This document shows, in pieces, positions 1-9,492 of a stretch of 64,000 bases of DNA. A model generated the notes under the pieces. It worked only from the letters and a program-made list of their open reading frames with translations, was not told the origin of the DNA and did no database searches. A program made the translations under genes and the position numbers. This DNA comes from Zelopaecilomyces penicillatus (lineage: Eukaryota; Ascomycota; Sordariomycetes; Hypocreales; Pseudodiploosporaceae). The number at the start of each line of letters is the position of its first letter. Within the stretch, counting starts at the first letter, position 1. The stretch is taken from assembly GCA_005765155.1 (NCBI GenBank), contig VCCP01000005.1, positions 1,736,001 to 1,800,000 on the forward strand. Direction: 5' to 3'.

Positions 1-1926
1 TTGGGACCAGACCTGCAAGCCACTGATCCACCATCGGTCTCGGCTACGACTCTGCGCGGAAGCAGGTCGAGGTTTTTCTGCATCGTTCTTGGGGAAGATC
101 GCCTTGCACCCAGCAAAAACACTACTATGTATATTGCTGCAGCCAGCGCTGTCGCGTGATTACAACCCCGTAGACCCGACCATAAATCGGGCTGCAGCGC
201 TTGCAGCCGGATCGAGAAAGGGTCGCCGCACTCCGATCACCAATCAAGCTTTGGCCCGACCCTCAAAACTCCTGTGAGGCACAGTTGCGCCGTAGGGCTT
301 TGTTAGACTCGGTGTGGCTTACCGGCCCAACGTCCACTTGTAGGATAGCGGGGGGCCATCACAGTCCGCCTAAATCGTCGAGAGATGGATGGGTGGAGGA
401 ACATGAAAAGAGTAGGTGTTGCGCATCTCGGTTACGACTCGGGCAGTGTGAGCGAGCGGCCAGCTTTGGGTTTCGAATACGAGCGGTGGGGTTGGTTGAT
501 GGTTGTTGGCTGGCAGGGTATTCGTTTGCCTCTAATGCACCTACGGATGACATGCTGTTGCATGTGAATTTGGACTTCCACGGATCTAGTCCAAGCTCGG
601 AATTGACTCCATGGAGTGACTAATCCAAACAAAATTCAGACCAGAGATTTAGGTAATGAATGGGCTCTGCTGAAGGAATCGTAGACAAGCAGCTCAGGCC
701 AACGTCCATCCTGAAGAGTCGCAGGACTAAGGTCTGTGGCCAAGGTGAACGGGAAGGTAAGACTTTGACGGTGGTGATTCATTTCCATCCAGCCAGCAGG
801 AGCAAAGGATTCATCCGATCTTGAAATTACCGCAGAGCGGGATTATCGGATCCTGCCGGCCAGCTTGAGTGGATTGCGAAGGCTAAAAGTCGGTTAAATA
901 GCGCTTGAGATGTGATTGGCTGTTTCCCGCGATTGGATATTCTCTTCTAGACTCTCACTCATCTTTCACCACTTTGCGAGAAGAGGACGATGCCTGGTAT
1001 CGAACAAACACTAAAGGCTGTATATACAGTCTGCGCACCTCCCAGCTGTCCAGTCCCTAATGTCCAGGCCACCCTAATGTTCAGGCCATGTTCCTTTATA
1101 TATCCTACCTATTCAATCAGTCTTTTCCCTCGCTAGCATACTGTTAGTTAGGTGTGTTATTTTACTTTTTCGTGAATATACATTTATTGGTCAACTAATT
1201 ATATTGGGTACAAGGAACGTGGAGATGTTGTGCAGGGTTAAGGTAAGACACAGGTGTGGAATTGTCATCAGATAACTAATATTGTGAGGGTGACATCTTG
1301 ATTCTTGACAGTTATTCTAGAACGACGTCACCTGTCTACTAATTACCACCATGATTAAGTTCACTGATTGCCAGATTAGCATACTGCTAATCAACCCGAG
1401 CGCGCGTGACAAGTGCGCTGACGCACCTAGATATGCATGAAAGCTGACATGCATGATATGATGCACAAGAGAGCATCATCTCCTTCTCCATGTTTTGTTC
1501 TTCAGCTCTTCCTCAAGCCGATTGATTGCAAACACTTCTTTATTTCTTCTCTTTTTTCCCTTATATGTCTTTACATAAGTTATCCTTCTTATTCTACTTC
1601 TTCCAACTGCCTTTCTCAATCGACACCAACAACGTCCAGCTATTTGATTCAACCGGACCACAAGCTCCGCATACCCATTCTCGGCCCCGCAGCCGTGCCG
1701 TTCGGACCCCATTAACGCCACCGATCTCCCCTCACCATCATTCCCCTTCATCATCGCGCACAACAGAACATCAAAACTTTTTATCTCTCTTCGTATTCCC
1801 CCGCAGTTTTCTCGGACAACTTCTGTTACACATCAGTTGATGTGGGAATACAGAGACGAAAAAGAGACAAAGTCCAATCTGAACAGAGCCTGGAGATAAA
1901 AAAATAAAACGGAACCACTCCTTACA
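1..1926. other. No recognisable gene
   Basis: Only short frames without family resemblance occur here. The first 900 bases are GC-balanced and the stretch at 1040-1400 is AT-rich. The part at 1480-1900 has long pyrimidine runs of the kind found in fungal promoters or untranslated leaders. I see no RNA gene or transposon terminus. Confidence 0.5.
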
Positions 1927-2149
1927 GTGCAATGGCATAACCTAGGTGACGAGAACCAGTGGGAAGAAACCCATTTTCCCGCTTTGCGCAACGATCTTCT
2001 CTTCCTCCCATTTCCCGTGCGGAAAGCCCGTCCAGGCGATCTATTTTGCGTGTCTCGTTTTCGTTCGAATGCCATCGCAGCTTTCTCGTCACGGCACCTC
2101 TCTCCCGACCACAGTGGTTATGCCGTAGTCGCCGCAACCACCAGCTGGA

Positions 2150-2939
2150 GGAGGATAGCCATGACTACCAAATCATTGAGCAAATCATCCAGCAGCGGCA
2201 GCAAGAGCATCTCAACCAGGCGATTCGACCCCATTCCTCACGATCCTACTCCCGGTCACGCTCTTCCAAACCCTCCGCCGTCTCTAAAAGCGCTGCTTCC
2301 AGTGCCAATGCAAACATCACCACCGAAGCCACCGCCTCAGATATCGCGGACACCTCAAAGCCCACCCCGCCTCGCATAGTCTACGACCCTGGTATTATAT
2401 CCCAATTGCCCCAGGAACTCAGCCGCCTCTGTCTTTCCTCGCCGCTGATTATAACGAGCCCGTCCCGAATAAAGCTTGCTCGCCAGATGCAGGCTCTCCT
2501 GCCGAACCTCGATGCTCGCATAGTCAACTCGGACTCGCAGAGCAACCCTGTTGACGCTACTGCTACTGTTGGTAATCTGTCTGGAGCCGATGTTGTCATC
2601 AGCGTCGGCGGCGCCTCAGCCGTTGAGCTCGCAAGGGTGATTAGTGTTCAGAGGGATGTTCCGCATATCTGCGTGCCTACTACACATAGAGACTCGGACG
2701 GCATTCGTTGCGGAGGCAGGACAGGCAGCGGGGCTAGGCAGGAGGATGCCCAACGAGTACCTGCGGCGTTACCGACAGTCATCATATACGACGAGGAACT
2801 TACGGTGAGGAGGCCGAGGCGATTCTCAGCACCTTCGGGGACAAGCGCATTCAAGCAGTCGAAGCAGTATAAAGAGCTGTGCCGCTCAGGGGAGAAAGAG
2901 ACTTCCCAATGGAGCTTCATACAGCTTCCAGGAGTCTAG
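2150..2939 (+). pseudogene. Iron-containing alcohol dehydrogenase / maleylacetate reductase-like relic
   Basis: One frame stays open to the stop at 2939. Its middle part (about 2376-2810) resembles the NAD-binding half of the Fe-ADH/maleylacetate reductase family. A start of the type RIVYDPGIISQLP is followed by DVVISVGGASAVELAR, the glycine-rich nucleotide-binding loop, then PHICVPTTHRDSD at the family's conserved VPTTYxGSE position, and later LPTVIIYDEELT, matching the usual LPxxVIYDPxLT. After that the similarity stops: the C-terminal metal-binding half with its conserved histidines is absent, and the loop between VPTT and LPTV looks scrambled. The upstream Ser/Arg-rich 70 residues are not typical of the family. 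Intact enzymes have about 350-400 residues and reduce maleylacetate in aromatic degradation or oxidise alcohols. This copy probably makes no active enzyme. The family call is fairly firm and the exact start is unknown. Confidence 0.6.
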
Positions 2940-3503
2940 GTTCAAATAGAGAATATGTTCTTTCATGGCTTCATGGTGTTTGTTCAGGTCGGCTAAAACC
3001 GACAGATGTGGGGAAGACGACTGAACCAGGAACTTGTGACTTGGACTCGCATGGACAACAGCGCAAGTATCTTAGTCTTTGAGACCATAAACACAGCAGC
3101 GAAGTGTTGGAAGCTTACAAATTGGCAAGATGTAGAGAGAGCTCGTGATAGAGAGCAACGCAGATCTAGAAATTTTAAATCATGCACCCAGCCATCTACC
3201 AAGTTACCCTTTCGCTAGAAATGCGTTTTCAACCCGCTGGAGGTTGCTACAACTGGCCCGCAATTGCTAGGTCATTGTTAGCGACTATACCATATAACTC
3301 TAATATTGCAGTCAATCATCGTGGTCCACAACCAACAGTTGTTGGGCAGTTGCCGACCTTCAAGTCTCTCACATGCGTTTCCCACCATGATATTTTTTTA
3401 CACAAGTCCGATGCTCGCTCACACGCTCATAGGGGCAAGCAAAGCCCCCCCACCCCCCCCCCCCCCCCTCCCCCTCCCTCCGCCCTTGCCTTCGTCTTAA
3501 TAG
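2940..3503. other. Intergenic, with a long C homopolymer
   Basis: No gene is visible. A run made almost only of C, interrupted by single A or T bases, lies at 3445-3480. Such tracts are unstable and error-prone in sequencing. Confidence 0.5.
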
Positions 3504-4012
3504 CAGGGCTATATATGACTAATATATTTGGACGGTTTTAATTGGTTATCACTTTCAACAGCCACTTTCAACAGCTTTAGACCTTAATTATTATGTGTTT
3601 TTAGTATTTAATAAGATGTTCAGAAGGGGATTTGGACTTTTCCCTTCGGAAACCCTCTGGGGTGCCTGCAGCAGGCTTTTCTTGCTTGTAGCGGGCTCTT
3701 GAGCCTGCGGCGCCTTTATTTGAACCCTCCAGGGGCGCCTGCCGCGGGCTCTTGGGCCTGTGGCAGCTACGATGTTAGGTGGCGTTTCTGTATGGGCGGT
3801 GTGGGGCGGTATGAATTGACATCTAGGTACCTGGTAATTAGCTGTTAAGGCACTAGATAATCAGGTCACTTTGATATCCAGGCGGTGAGATTTGGCAGGA
3901 ATCTGATCAATTACCACTCAGGATTTCGCTTGTGGCCAGTGATTGTGGTGGAAGCTACGTATTGCGAAAGGTTACACCTTCCACAAAGCTGCTTCACAGC
4001 TTTGCTTGATAA
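3504..4012. repeat. Dispersed repeat A, copy 1 (with internal insertion)
   Basis: Bases 3504-3577 (around TTGGTTATCACTTTCAACAG) and 3988-4012 (around TTCACAGCTTTGCTTGAT) match two blocks that lie only about 20 bases apart at 28341-28452. Here about 410 bases separate the blocks. The insert contains a degenerate direct duplication of a GC-rich unit (roughly 3648-3710 and 3722-3770, both with CCTC...GGGGYGCCTGC...GGCTCTTG.GCCTG). The copies differ mostly by transitions, as expected for old, RIP-mutated fungal repeats. There is no coding potential. It could be a non-autonomous transposon or a solo end of a larger one. Confidence 0.6.
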
Positions 4013-4839
4013 TGTGGGGCTTAGCTTCTAATAATTCACTTCGGTTCACTTTCTTTTCCTTTCCCTTGTCTTTTCAGTTTTTCTTTCTTCCAACCATTAT
4101 ACTGTGCTTACTTCAGGCCAGTGTACGCCATTCTTCCGGCCAGTCTACTCTTTGTAAAGGACTGCCACCTGGGTTTGAACGGTTGTCTCATCTCCGCATA
4201 CCAAGCTTCTTCATCCCATAACAAACACACCTTTTGTTGCATTATTCCAGGTGGCATACTCTCCGTCTGACACCTCTTATCCCCAACCATTCTCAAGTTT
4301 CTCAGTGGATAGTCCTTTGGATGTCGACACCTTAGTAGGTGATAGGCCAAACCTCAGGATATACGCAGGCACTATAGCTAATGGACAGTCTTAAGATATT
4401 TTAACATGGCGGTCAGGACTCTCTTGATACATCATCCTCAACATCTGGAGCCCCAACCATGAATAAAGGACAAAAGACATGGCGCACGGCCACTGTCATT
4501 GCATTGAAGTCGTAGAATGACTCAATCTTTGGGGGTAAAAACCTTGGTTTCGGCGATATAGATATCACCTTGGGAAATCGCGCTTCTCACACGCAATCCA
4601 AAATCATTTATATATCTGTTGACCTTCCCTTGGGGGCCGAGAATGATAGGCTCGGATATGGCCAGGTGCATCGATGTGAGTATATATTCATATTTTACCG
4701 TTTTACTATTTCACATACACGGTTGCCATTGCAATCTATTCCCATCTATTGCTATCATTGCTTTTATAGTTCGAATTACTGATTATATTTCAACCGTTCT
4801 ATAGATAATACTAGTGCAAATTGGATCGAATCAGCATCG
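4013..4839. other. AT-rich intergenic stretch
   Basis: No frame with family resemblance was found, and the composition is AT-rich. It may be a further decayed part of the elements on either side. Confidence 0.4.
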
Positions 4840-5580
4840 GTATCGGAGTTACGGGTTGTCTTCCCTACCAGCAAGTTCGCTAGCCGTGTTATTCAAGTCC
4901 CCGAGTAATTCAAGAGCCAATTTTCTAGCGACGCTTTCTCCGCATTGGAAATATCACTTGACAATGACGCTTTCGTGGAAGTTGATGATTTTTGGGCTTC
5001 CATTTCGCAATCCGGGACATTTTACCGATGATTGGATCAACAAGGGCTCAGTCGTCGCCAGCTCCAGGACTTTTGTTGATATTCTCCGACAGCGAATCCC
5101 TTTTCCGGGGCTTTTTCCACGCTTTGGAAGCTTACGTCTAAACTCTTCGGCGCTTCCACCCCCGAGTTTGGAGCTCCTGTTGGGTTCTTCGAAGGTATAC
5201 TGAAGTGTGAGAGTTGTAGGTGGTACCTCATCGTCAAAATACCGCCGTCCCCCCGGAACTCGGCGGCAGAGGTGAAGGAGGGTTTGACTGGCGGGGAGGC
5301 GGTGGCCGTGCTGGCTGACAGCGTGGAGGCGTCAGGAGGGGGAGGGGGCCATCATATATGCTCGTCTTGGTCTGTGGGACCTATATTATTATGAAATATA
5401 AATAAAAACAGCACCAACAGCGAGGAGGCGTCGGGAGGGGGGGGGGCATCATATATACTTGCAGGTCTCTGGGGGGGCCCCACTGGTGTGGTTGGGACTG
5501 GTTTTAGCCCTTTGGGCCGGTGTCGTCTTGGTCTGTGGGACCTATATATTTTTTAAATATAAATAAAAACAGCGCCAACA
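4840..5580 (+). pseudogene. Broken member of a multicopy gene family with C-terminal membrane segment
   Basis: Pieces of one protein can be followed in changing frames: an acidic stretch (SALEISLDNDAFVEVDDF), then LDQQGLSRRQLQDF, then FGASTPEFGAPVGFFEG and a CxxC-like CESCRWYLIVKIP, then EVKEGLTGGEAVAVLADSV. In-frame TGA codons (for example near 5029 and 5074) and at least one frameshift interrupt it. The tail is duplicated in tandem: GGGACCTATAT...AAATATAAATAAAAACAG occurs at 5378-5412 and again at 5538-5573. The same 3' tail, in a cleaner coding state, is at 30645-30880, where it encodes a hydrophobic C-terminal segment. I do not know the function. The CGA-to-TGA type stops fit RIP-like decay of a repeated gene. 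Confidence 0.55.
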
Positions 5581-5819
5581 GCGAATCTTTTCCCTCTTTT
5601 CATAAATTTCTCCTGTGTATTATGTGAAATTCTGCGGAATGGGAGGGCAGAGTTCTTCTCATCCAGCGACCAGGACAAAACAAAAACAATGGGCAAAAGG
5701 GGGTTGAAAGCGCCCTAAAACAAACTAAATTGAAGACGTTCCCCGCGCGCTATCTCGCCGACCGGCATCTGCATTCTTGGAACTCGGTATCGCTGCTCCT
5801 CGACCCCCAGCTAAGCGAT

Positions 5820-7929
5820 CTAAAACGAAAGGGCGATGCTGTCAATCAGTACATCTTGCCGCCTGTCCCATCGCACTTGGGGCCTTACCAGCTCCAACAG
5901 AATGGTGGAGTTCCAGATGGGCTCAAGCGTCGGATGAATATGCATGTTGCCCTTCAGCTTGGTCGAGGGTTTCCCAACCTTTGGGCGAACGTCAAGCAAC
6001 GTCAAAGTTTGGACAGCATCGCTGCAATGGGTGCAAACGACGTGTTTGTGCAAAGGAGCATCGGGTGAAAACTACCCGAAGTTAACCTCCTTCACATAGA
6101 CAACAGGGTGCTTGATTGTCTTATGGAGGAAATTCTGGAAGAAAATCGCGGTCGCTTTCGACAATATATGGGTCACCTGCCTCTTGGATTTGGCGTTGTA
6201 GCTGCAGTAGGTCATCTAAATTTCCCAATAATTCCCATTCGCTGACTTTTCTTTCCCAACCCAGGGCCCTGGATTTGGCAAACCCTCTGTCCTTGGTGTG
6301 GCAACATTGTGCATGGCTGGCTCATAGCGTCGGGAAAGTTTACGTCTCAGCCCCAACGCAAGTTGCCAAGCGAATCGACGCGCTGGATCAGACGACGGTT
6401 GCAAGGCACAACCGATCGTTAACAGGGATTGATCAGCAATTTCCTATTCGTAGAAAACTCATCATTCGAGGTTTCCCAATTCAGAACGAGATCGAGGCGC
6501 TCGGTAACCTCCTACATCGGCCTACTGCGACTGATGCAGCGCCCTTGAGAGAGATCAATTCCGTGGAGTCATCGCCAAGTGTACGTTACACCTGTCACAC
6601 ACATATTGGCTTCTGAAAGCCCTCGGGTCGCCTGATGTATCTGCTCTTAACGAAGAGGACAATAATGACATTCAAATCATACACAGTGTGCTAGAGAAAC
6701 ACCTCATCTTCGCGACATTGGTCGCGGTTGCGAGAGGCAAGCTTTCCTGGGCCGGATTTCAATGCCATGAATCAAATAACAATGACAAACTCATTGGTTT
6801 GTTTGAGCTGCTCATTGAAAGGGCCGATCTTATTTATACAACTCCTGAAATGTCAGAAAAGTTCCCATATCAGAAGTGGAAGACAGACAACCTGCGCCAA
6901 GGGTATCTCTGTTGATGAGGCAGGCAATATGGGACGCCCCAATCTGTTTTGCATCTGGTGAGTTGCTAGAGATTACCATGTTAGCTGTTGATGCTAACGG
7001 GGCCATTTTAGGGGCAACACATTTCTCCCGTGTGTGTTGGGAGGTGACGATAAGCAACTTTTACCGCAGATGATAACAACACATGCCAAAGATGAGGCGG
7101 ACGAGTATGTCAATCGCCATGTTGAGGATGGTGAGTTGTCAGCGCTCGCGTTCTACAAGATTAACTCGTGGCCAATCTATCGCCTGCACAGCCAATTCCG
7201 CATGGCTCGGGGCCATTTTGATATGTGTCACGAGATGTTCTACAGTGACGTTCCTTTCAAATACACGCAGGGCTGTGACCCAGATGAACACGCAGACGGT
7301 ATCAAACTCGAGACTTACCTTCGGCAGCGCTTCCCTGACATGACGCCATCCAACCCTGGCCTAATGGAGCCCATTTTTGTGCATTGCGCGGGCAGTATTA
7401 CTTACTAGTCGTGATCTAGTAACTGCCTCGAAAAAGAATGTTGCACAGTGTAGAGTCGCTCTAGACTTGCTAGTTGACCCGGTCAAAGTTGCTAAGATTG
7501 ATCCATCTCGCATTGGTGTCATTTCTCCCTACATAACCAATATCAGCATCATGAAAGGGTGGATCAAGAAGCCAGAATATTCTGCGCTGCAAAGTATGAC
7601 CTCGTTTATGACTGTTGAGTCATGCCAAGGTCAAGAGGCAGATATCGTGTGTGTTGTTCTAGGAACCACCAAGAATTCTGGACCAGGCTTCACCAGCAAG
7701 GTGAACCGCCTTAATGCCATGCTCTCGCGACAGAAATCTGTAAGTACTTTTTTTTCACTTTTAATACTGCACAGCAAGCAACTGACTAGTGAAGGGCCTT
7801 GATGTTGTAGGAGATATCGAATTAGCGAACCTCAAACAAGCCAGGAAGGCCCAATTTGAAGAAGGGGTCCATCCAGTAAGGGTATGGACAAGGATGATGT
7901 CAACTTCATTGACAGCCTGGCATATATAG
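5820..7929 (+). pseudogene. UPF1-like (SF1) helicase, frameshifted
   Basis: The fragments follow the order of a fungal accessory UPF1/DNA2-type superfamily 1 helicase. EEILEENRGRFRQYMG and LGFGVVAA are followed by a fossil intron (about 6212-6267) and GPGFGKPSVLGVATL, the Walker A motif with its usual threonine replaced by proline. Then come KVYVSAPTQVAKR, the DEAG Walker B (ISVDEAGNMGRP), a GT-AG intron at 6958-7011, LGGDDKQLLPQM (motif III), YRLHSQFRMARG, IGVISPYI, SFMTVESCQGQEADIV (motif V) and RLNAMLSRQKS (motif VI). A last intron (about 7741-7800) leads to VVGDIELANLKQARKAQF and the stop. Frame changes near 6324 (one base), 6890-6900 and 7400, with in-frame stops, show it is broken. Intact relatives unwind nucleic acid with ATP. 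The start is not definable. Confidence 0.75.
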
Positions 7930-8716
7930 GGCGTAATGATGAGAGATGTTTCGTCCGAGCCGATTTCCTACAAAAGTCTACTGGAGGTTTCATTCTCGTG
8001 GCCGGGTAGTCACGGTGGACGTGCCCAAAGAGGGTGATTGTGATAAGTTGCTGAAGTGAGAGGATATTTACAATTTTGGGCTCGCCTCCGACAGTTGATG
8101 TTGGGGATATAGCCAGATAAAGGCTTTTGGTGCCAGACAAACTATCCATATGTTTCATGGATATATTGGTCCCTAAGTAGTCGGATAGACTTGCCTTGAA
8201 AACTCTGAATATATCTCCAATTAGCATCGATAAAAGTTGGAAATTGCCCGACGTACTAGCAGCAATAGTAGGATCAGCTGTGGGCGATGATTTCGTACAT
8301 AGTGTAACGGTCGATTCTCGTATCTCACAGTGAATATCGTTGATGTTGTGAGCTTCCAAAATTTCTTTGCATTGCACTGCGATATCCTTCCATTCGTTCC
8401 AGGAGAGTGAGTCTGGTTCAACAGATACCAGAAGAGTAATTTGAGAGTGTCCATTCACTTCGACTCTGAAAATATCGATTGCGGTCCACCGGGCGGCGCT
8501 AACAGCTTCCCGTATCTGAACACCAAGGGAAGTTGTGCAATCATTCCAGAGTGTGTGTAGCAACGGGTGTTTTTCAACTGGTTGAAGTAATTTTGGATAA
8601 GGCCTTCCAATCCAATCATAATAGGCGCATGGAGGCTCTCGTAGCCTCTGCCAGATATTGCTGCTTGAGTGGGCAATAAGCTTTGGTGAAGAAGGAAGCC
8701 TGTAATAGTAGAACAT
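7832..8716 (-). CDS. Fungal hypothetical protein, probably truncated or degenerate
   Basis: An open frame of 294 codons. The N-terminal half carries a pattern I associate with a widespread fungal family of unknown function: YYDWIGRPYPKLLQPV, HPLLHTLWND, a WTAIDIFRVEV segment, ITLLVSVEPDSLSW, CKEILEAHNINDIHCEIRES, then YLGTNISMKHMDSLSGTKSLYL. In such proteins the last segment normally leads into a longer domain. Here the sequence after about residue 215 loses that character, so a frameshift has probably replaced the original C-terminus. It converges on the helicase relic and overlaps its 3' end by about 100 bases. No signal peptide or membrane segment is evident. The function is unknown, and expression of this copy is doubtful given the decayed neighbourhood. 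Confidence 0.5.
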   Translation of the reverse strand: MFYYYRLPSSPKLIAHSSSNIWQRLREPPCAYYDWIGRPYPKLLQPVEKHPLLHTLWNDCTTSLGVQIREAVSAARWTAIDIFRVEVNGHSQITLLVSVEPDSLSWNEWKDIAVQCKEILEAHNINDIHCEIRESTVTLCTKSSPTADPTIAASTSGNFQLLSMLIGDIFRVFKASLSDYLGTNISMKHMDSLSGTKSLYLAISPTSTVGGEPKIVNILSLQQLITITLFGHVHRDYPATRMKPPVDFCRKSARTKHLSSLRPIYARLSMKLTSSLSIPLLDGPLLQIGPSWLV

Positions 8717-9342
8717 GATCTCTTCGTCGTCAGGGGGAGTATGGCTGTGGTGCCATTTTGATAGAGGATCTTTGGACTACTCGAGAGATTTCAATGTGCG
8801 CGCGATTTAGGCATTAAACCTTATTTTATATACTTTAGAATTTCATTTATAATCCAGACTATAATCATCAACCGCTTTATAAAGACTAGAATAATTATAT
8901 ACCAAACCAAACCAAGCTCGAGAGAGCAATTCCAAATAACAACCAGTGCCTCCGAATTTAAAACAAGAGCTATACTCTATAAACTGGAAAGCCCATCACC
9001 TGGTCTAAACATTAACAGCAATTATTATATGGATGTCGTTTGAGATGACTGAAATGAAGTAGAGATTCTATAGTGAAAGGATATGCTTTTCTATAGCAAG
9101 GTCAGGCAGTAAAATGGTGTCGATGGCTGACTGAGTTTTCATCGCCCCTGACCAAAGTGTACACGACTCATAAAAGTATTATAAATACACTGTTAAACCG
9201 AGATGACTTACACAAAAGAGTCATACAATGAATCCACACTAGTGGAATCCCCAACCGTCGTGTTGTCTGGCGGTTGAAAGGCATTAGTCATAAGAAAGGT
9301 CACACCATCCATCAATCCATCATCCAGCAAAAAGGTCAAAAA
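8717..9342. other. AT-rich intergenic stretch
   Basis: No coding region or RNA gene is recognised. The sequence is strongly AT-rich, especially 8815-9010. Confidence 0.45.
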
Positions 9343-9461
9343 ACATACAACAGCCGGTGTTCGCTGGTCGTCACCGACCCAACTACTAATCTGCCGGTTA
9401 GCGGTTTGTCTATGGGAGAGCGGACGGGATCCCGAATTCTCCGCTACCTATGGTCGTATGT
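9343..9461 (-). rRNA. 5S ribosomal RNA
   Basis: Read on the minus strand, this 119-base segment starts ACATACGACCATAGGTAGCG and ends CCGGCTGTTGTATGT, so the two ends pair as in helix I of 5S rRNA. Inside are the diagnostic pieces CGGGATCCCGTCCGCTCTCC, GATTAGTAGTTGGGTCGGTG and ACGACCAGCGAACACCGG, the last covering the internal control region and loop E side. A run of six T follows directly (9343-9338), the normal RNA polymerase III terminator, and a TATA element lies 24-31 bases upstream. As in Neurospora and many other Pezizomycotina, the gene stands alone outside the rDNA repeat. The sequence matches my memory of a minor 5S sequence type rather than the commonest form, so it may be a variant gene. 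The promoter, length and terminator argue that it can be transcribed. Confidence 0.9.
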
Positions 9462-9484
9462 GGAGGTTTTGCAAGCTCATTCGC

Positions 9485-9492
9485 ATTATAAA
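9485..9492 (-). promoter_or_regulatory. TATA element of the 5S rRNA gene
   Basis: TTTATAAT on the minus strand at -31 to -24 relative to the first base of the 5S RNA. This is the position where fungal 5S genes carry a required upstream TATA box. Confidence 0.7.
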
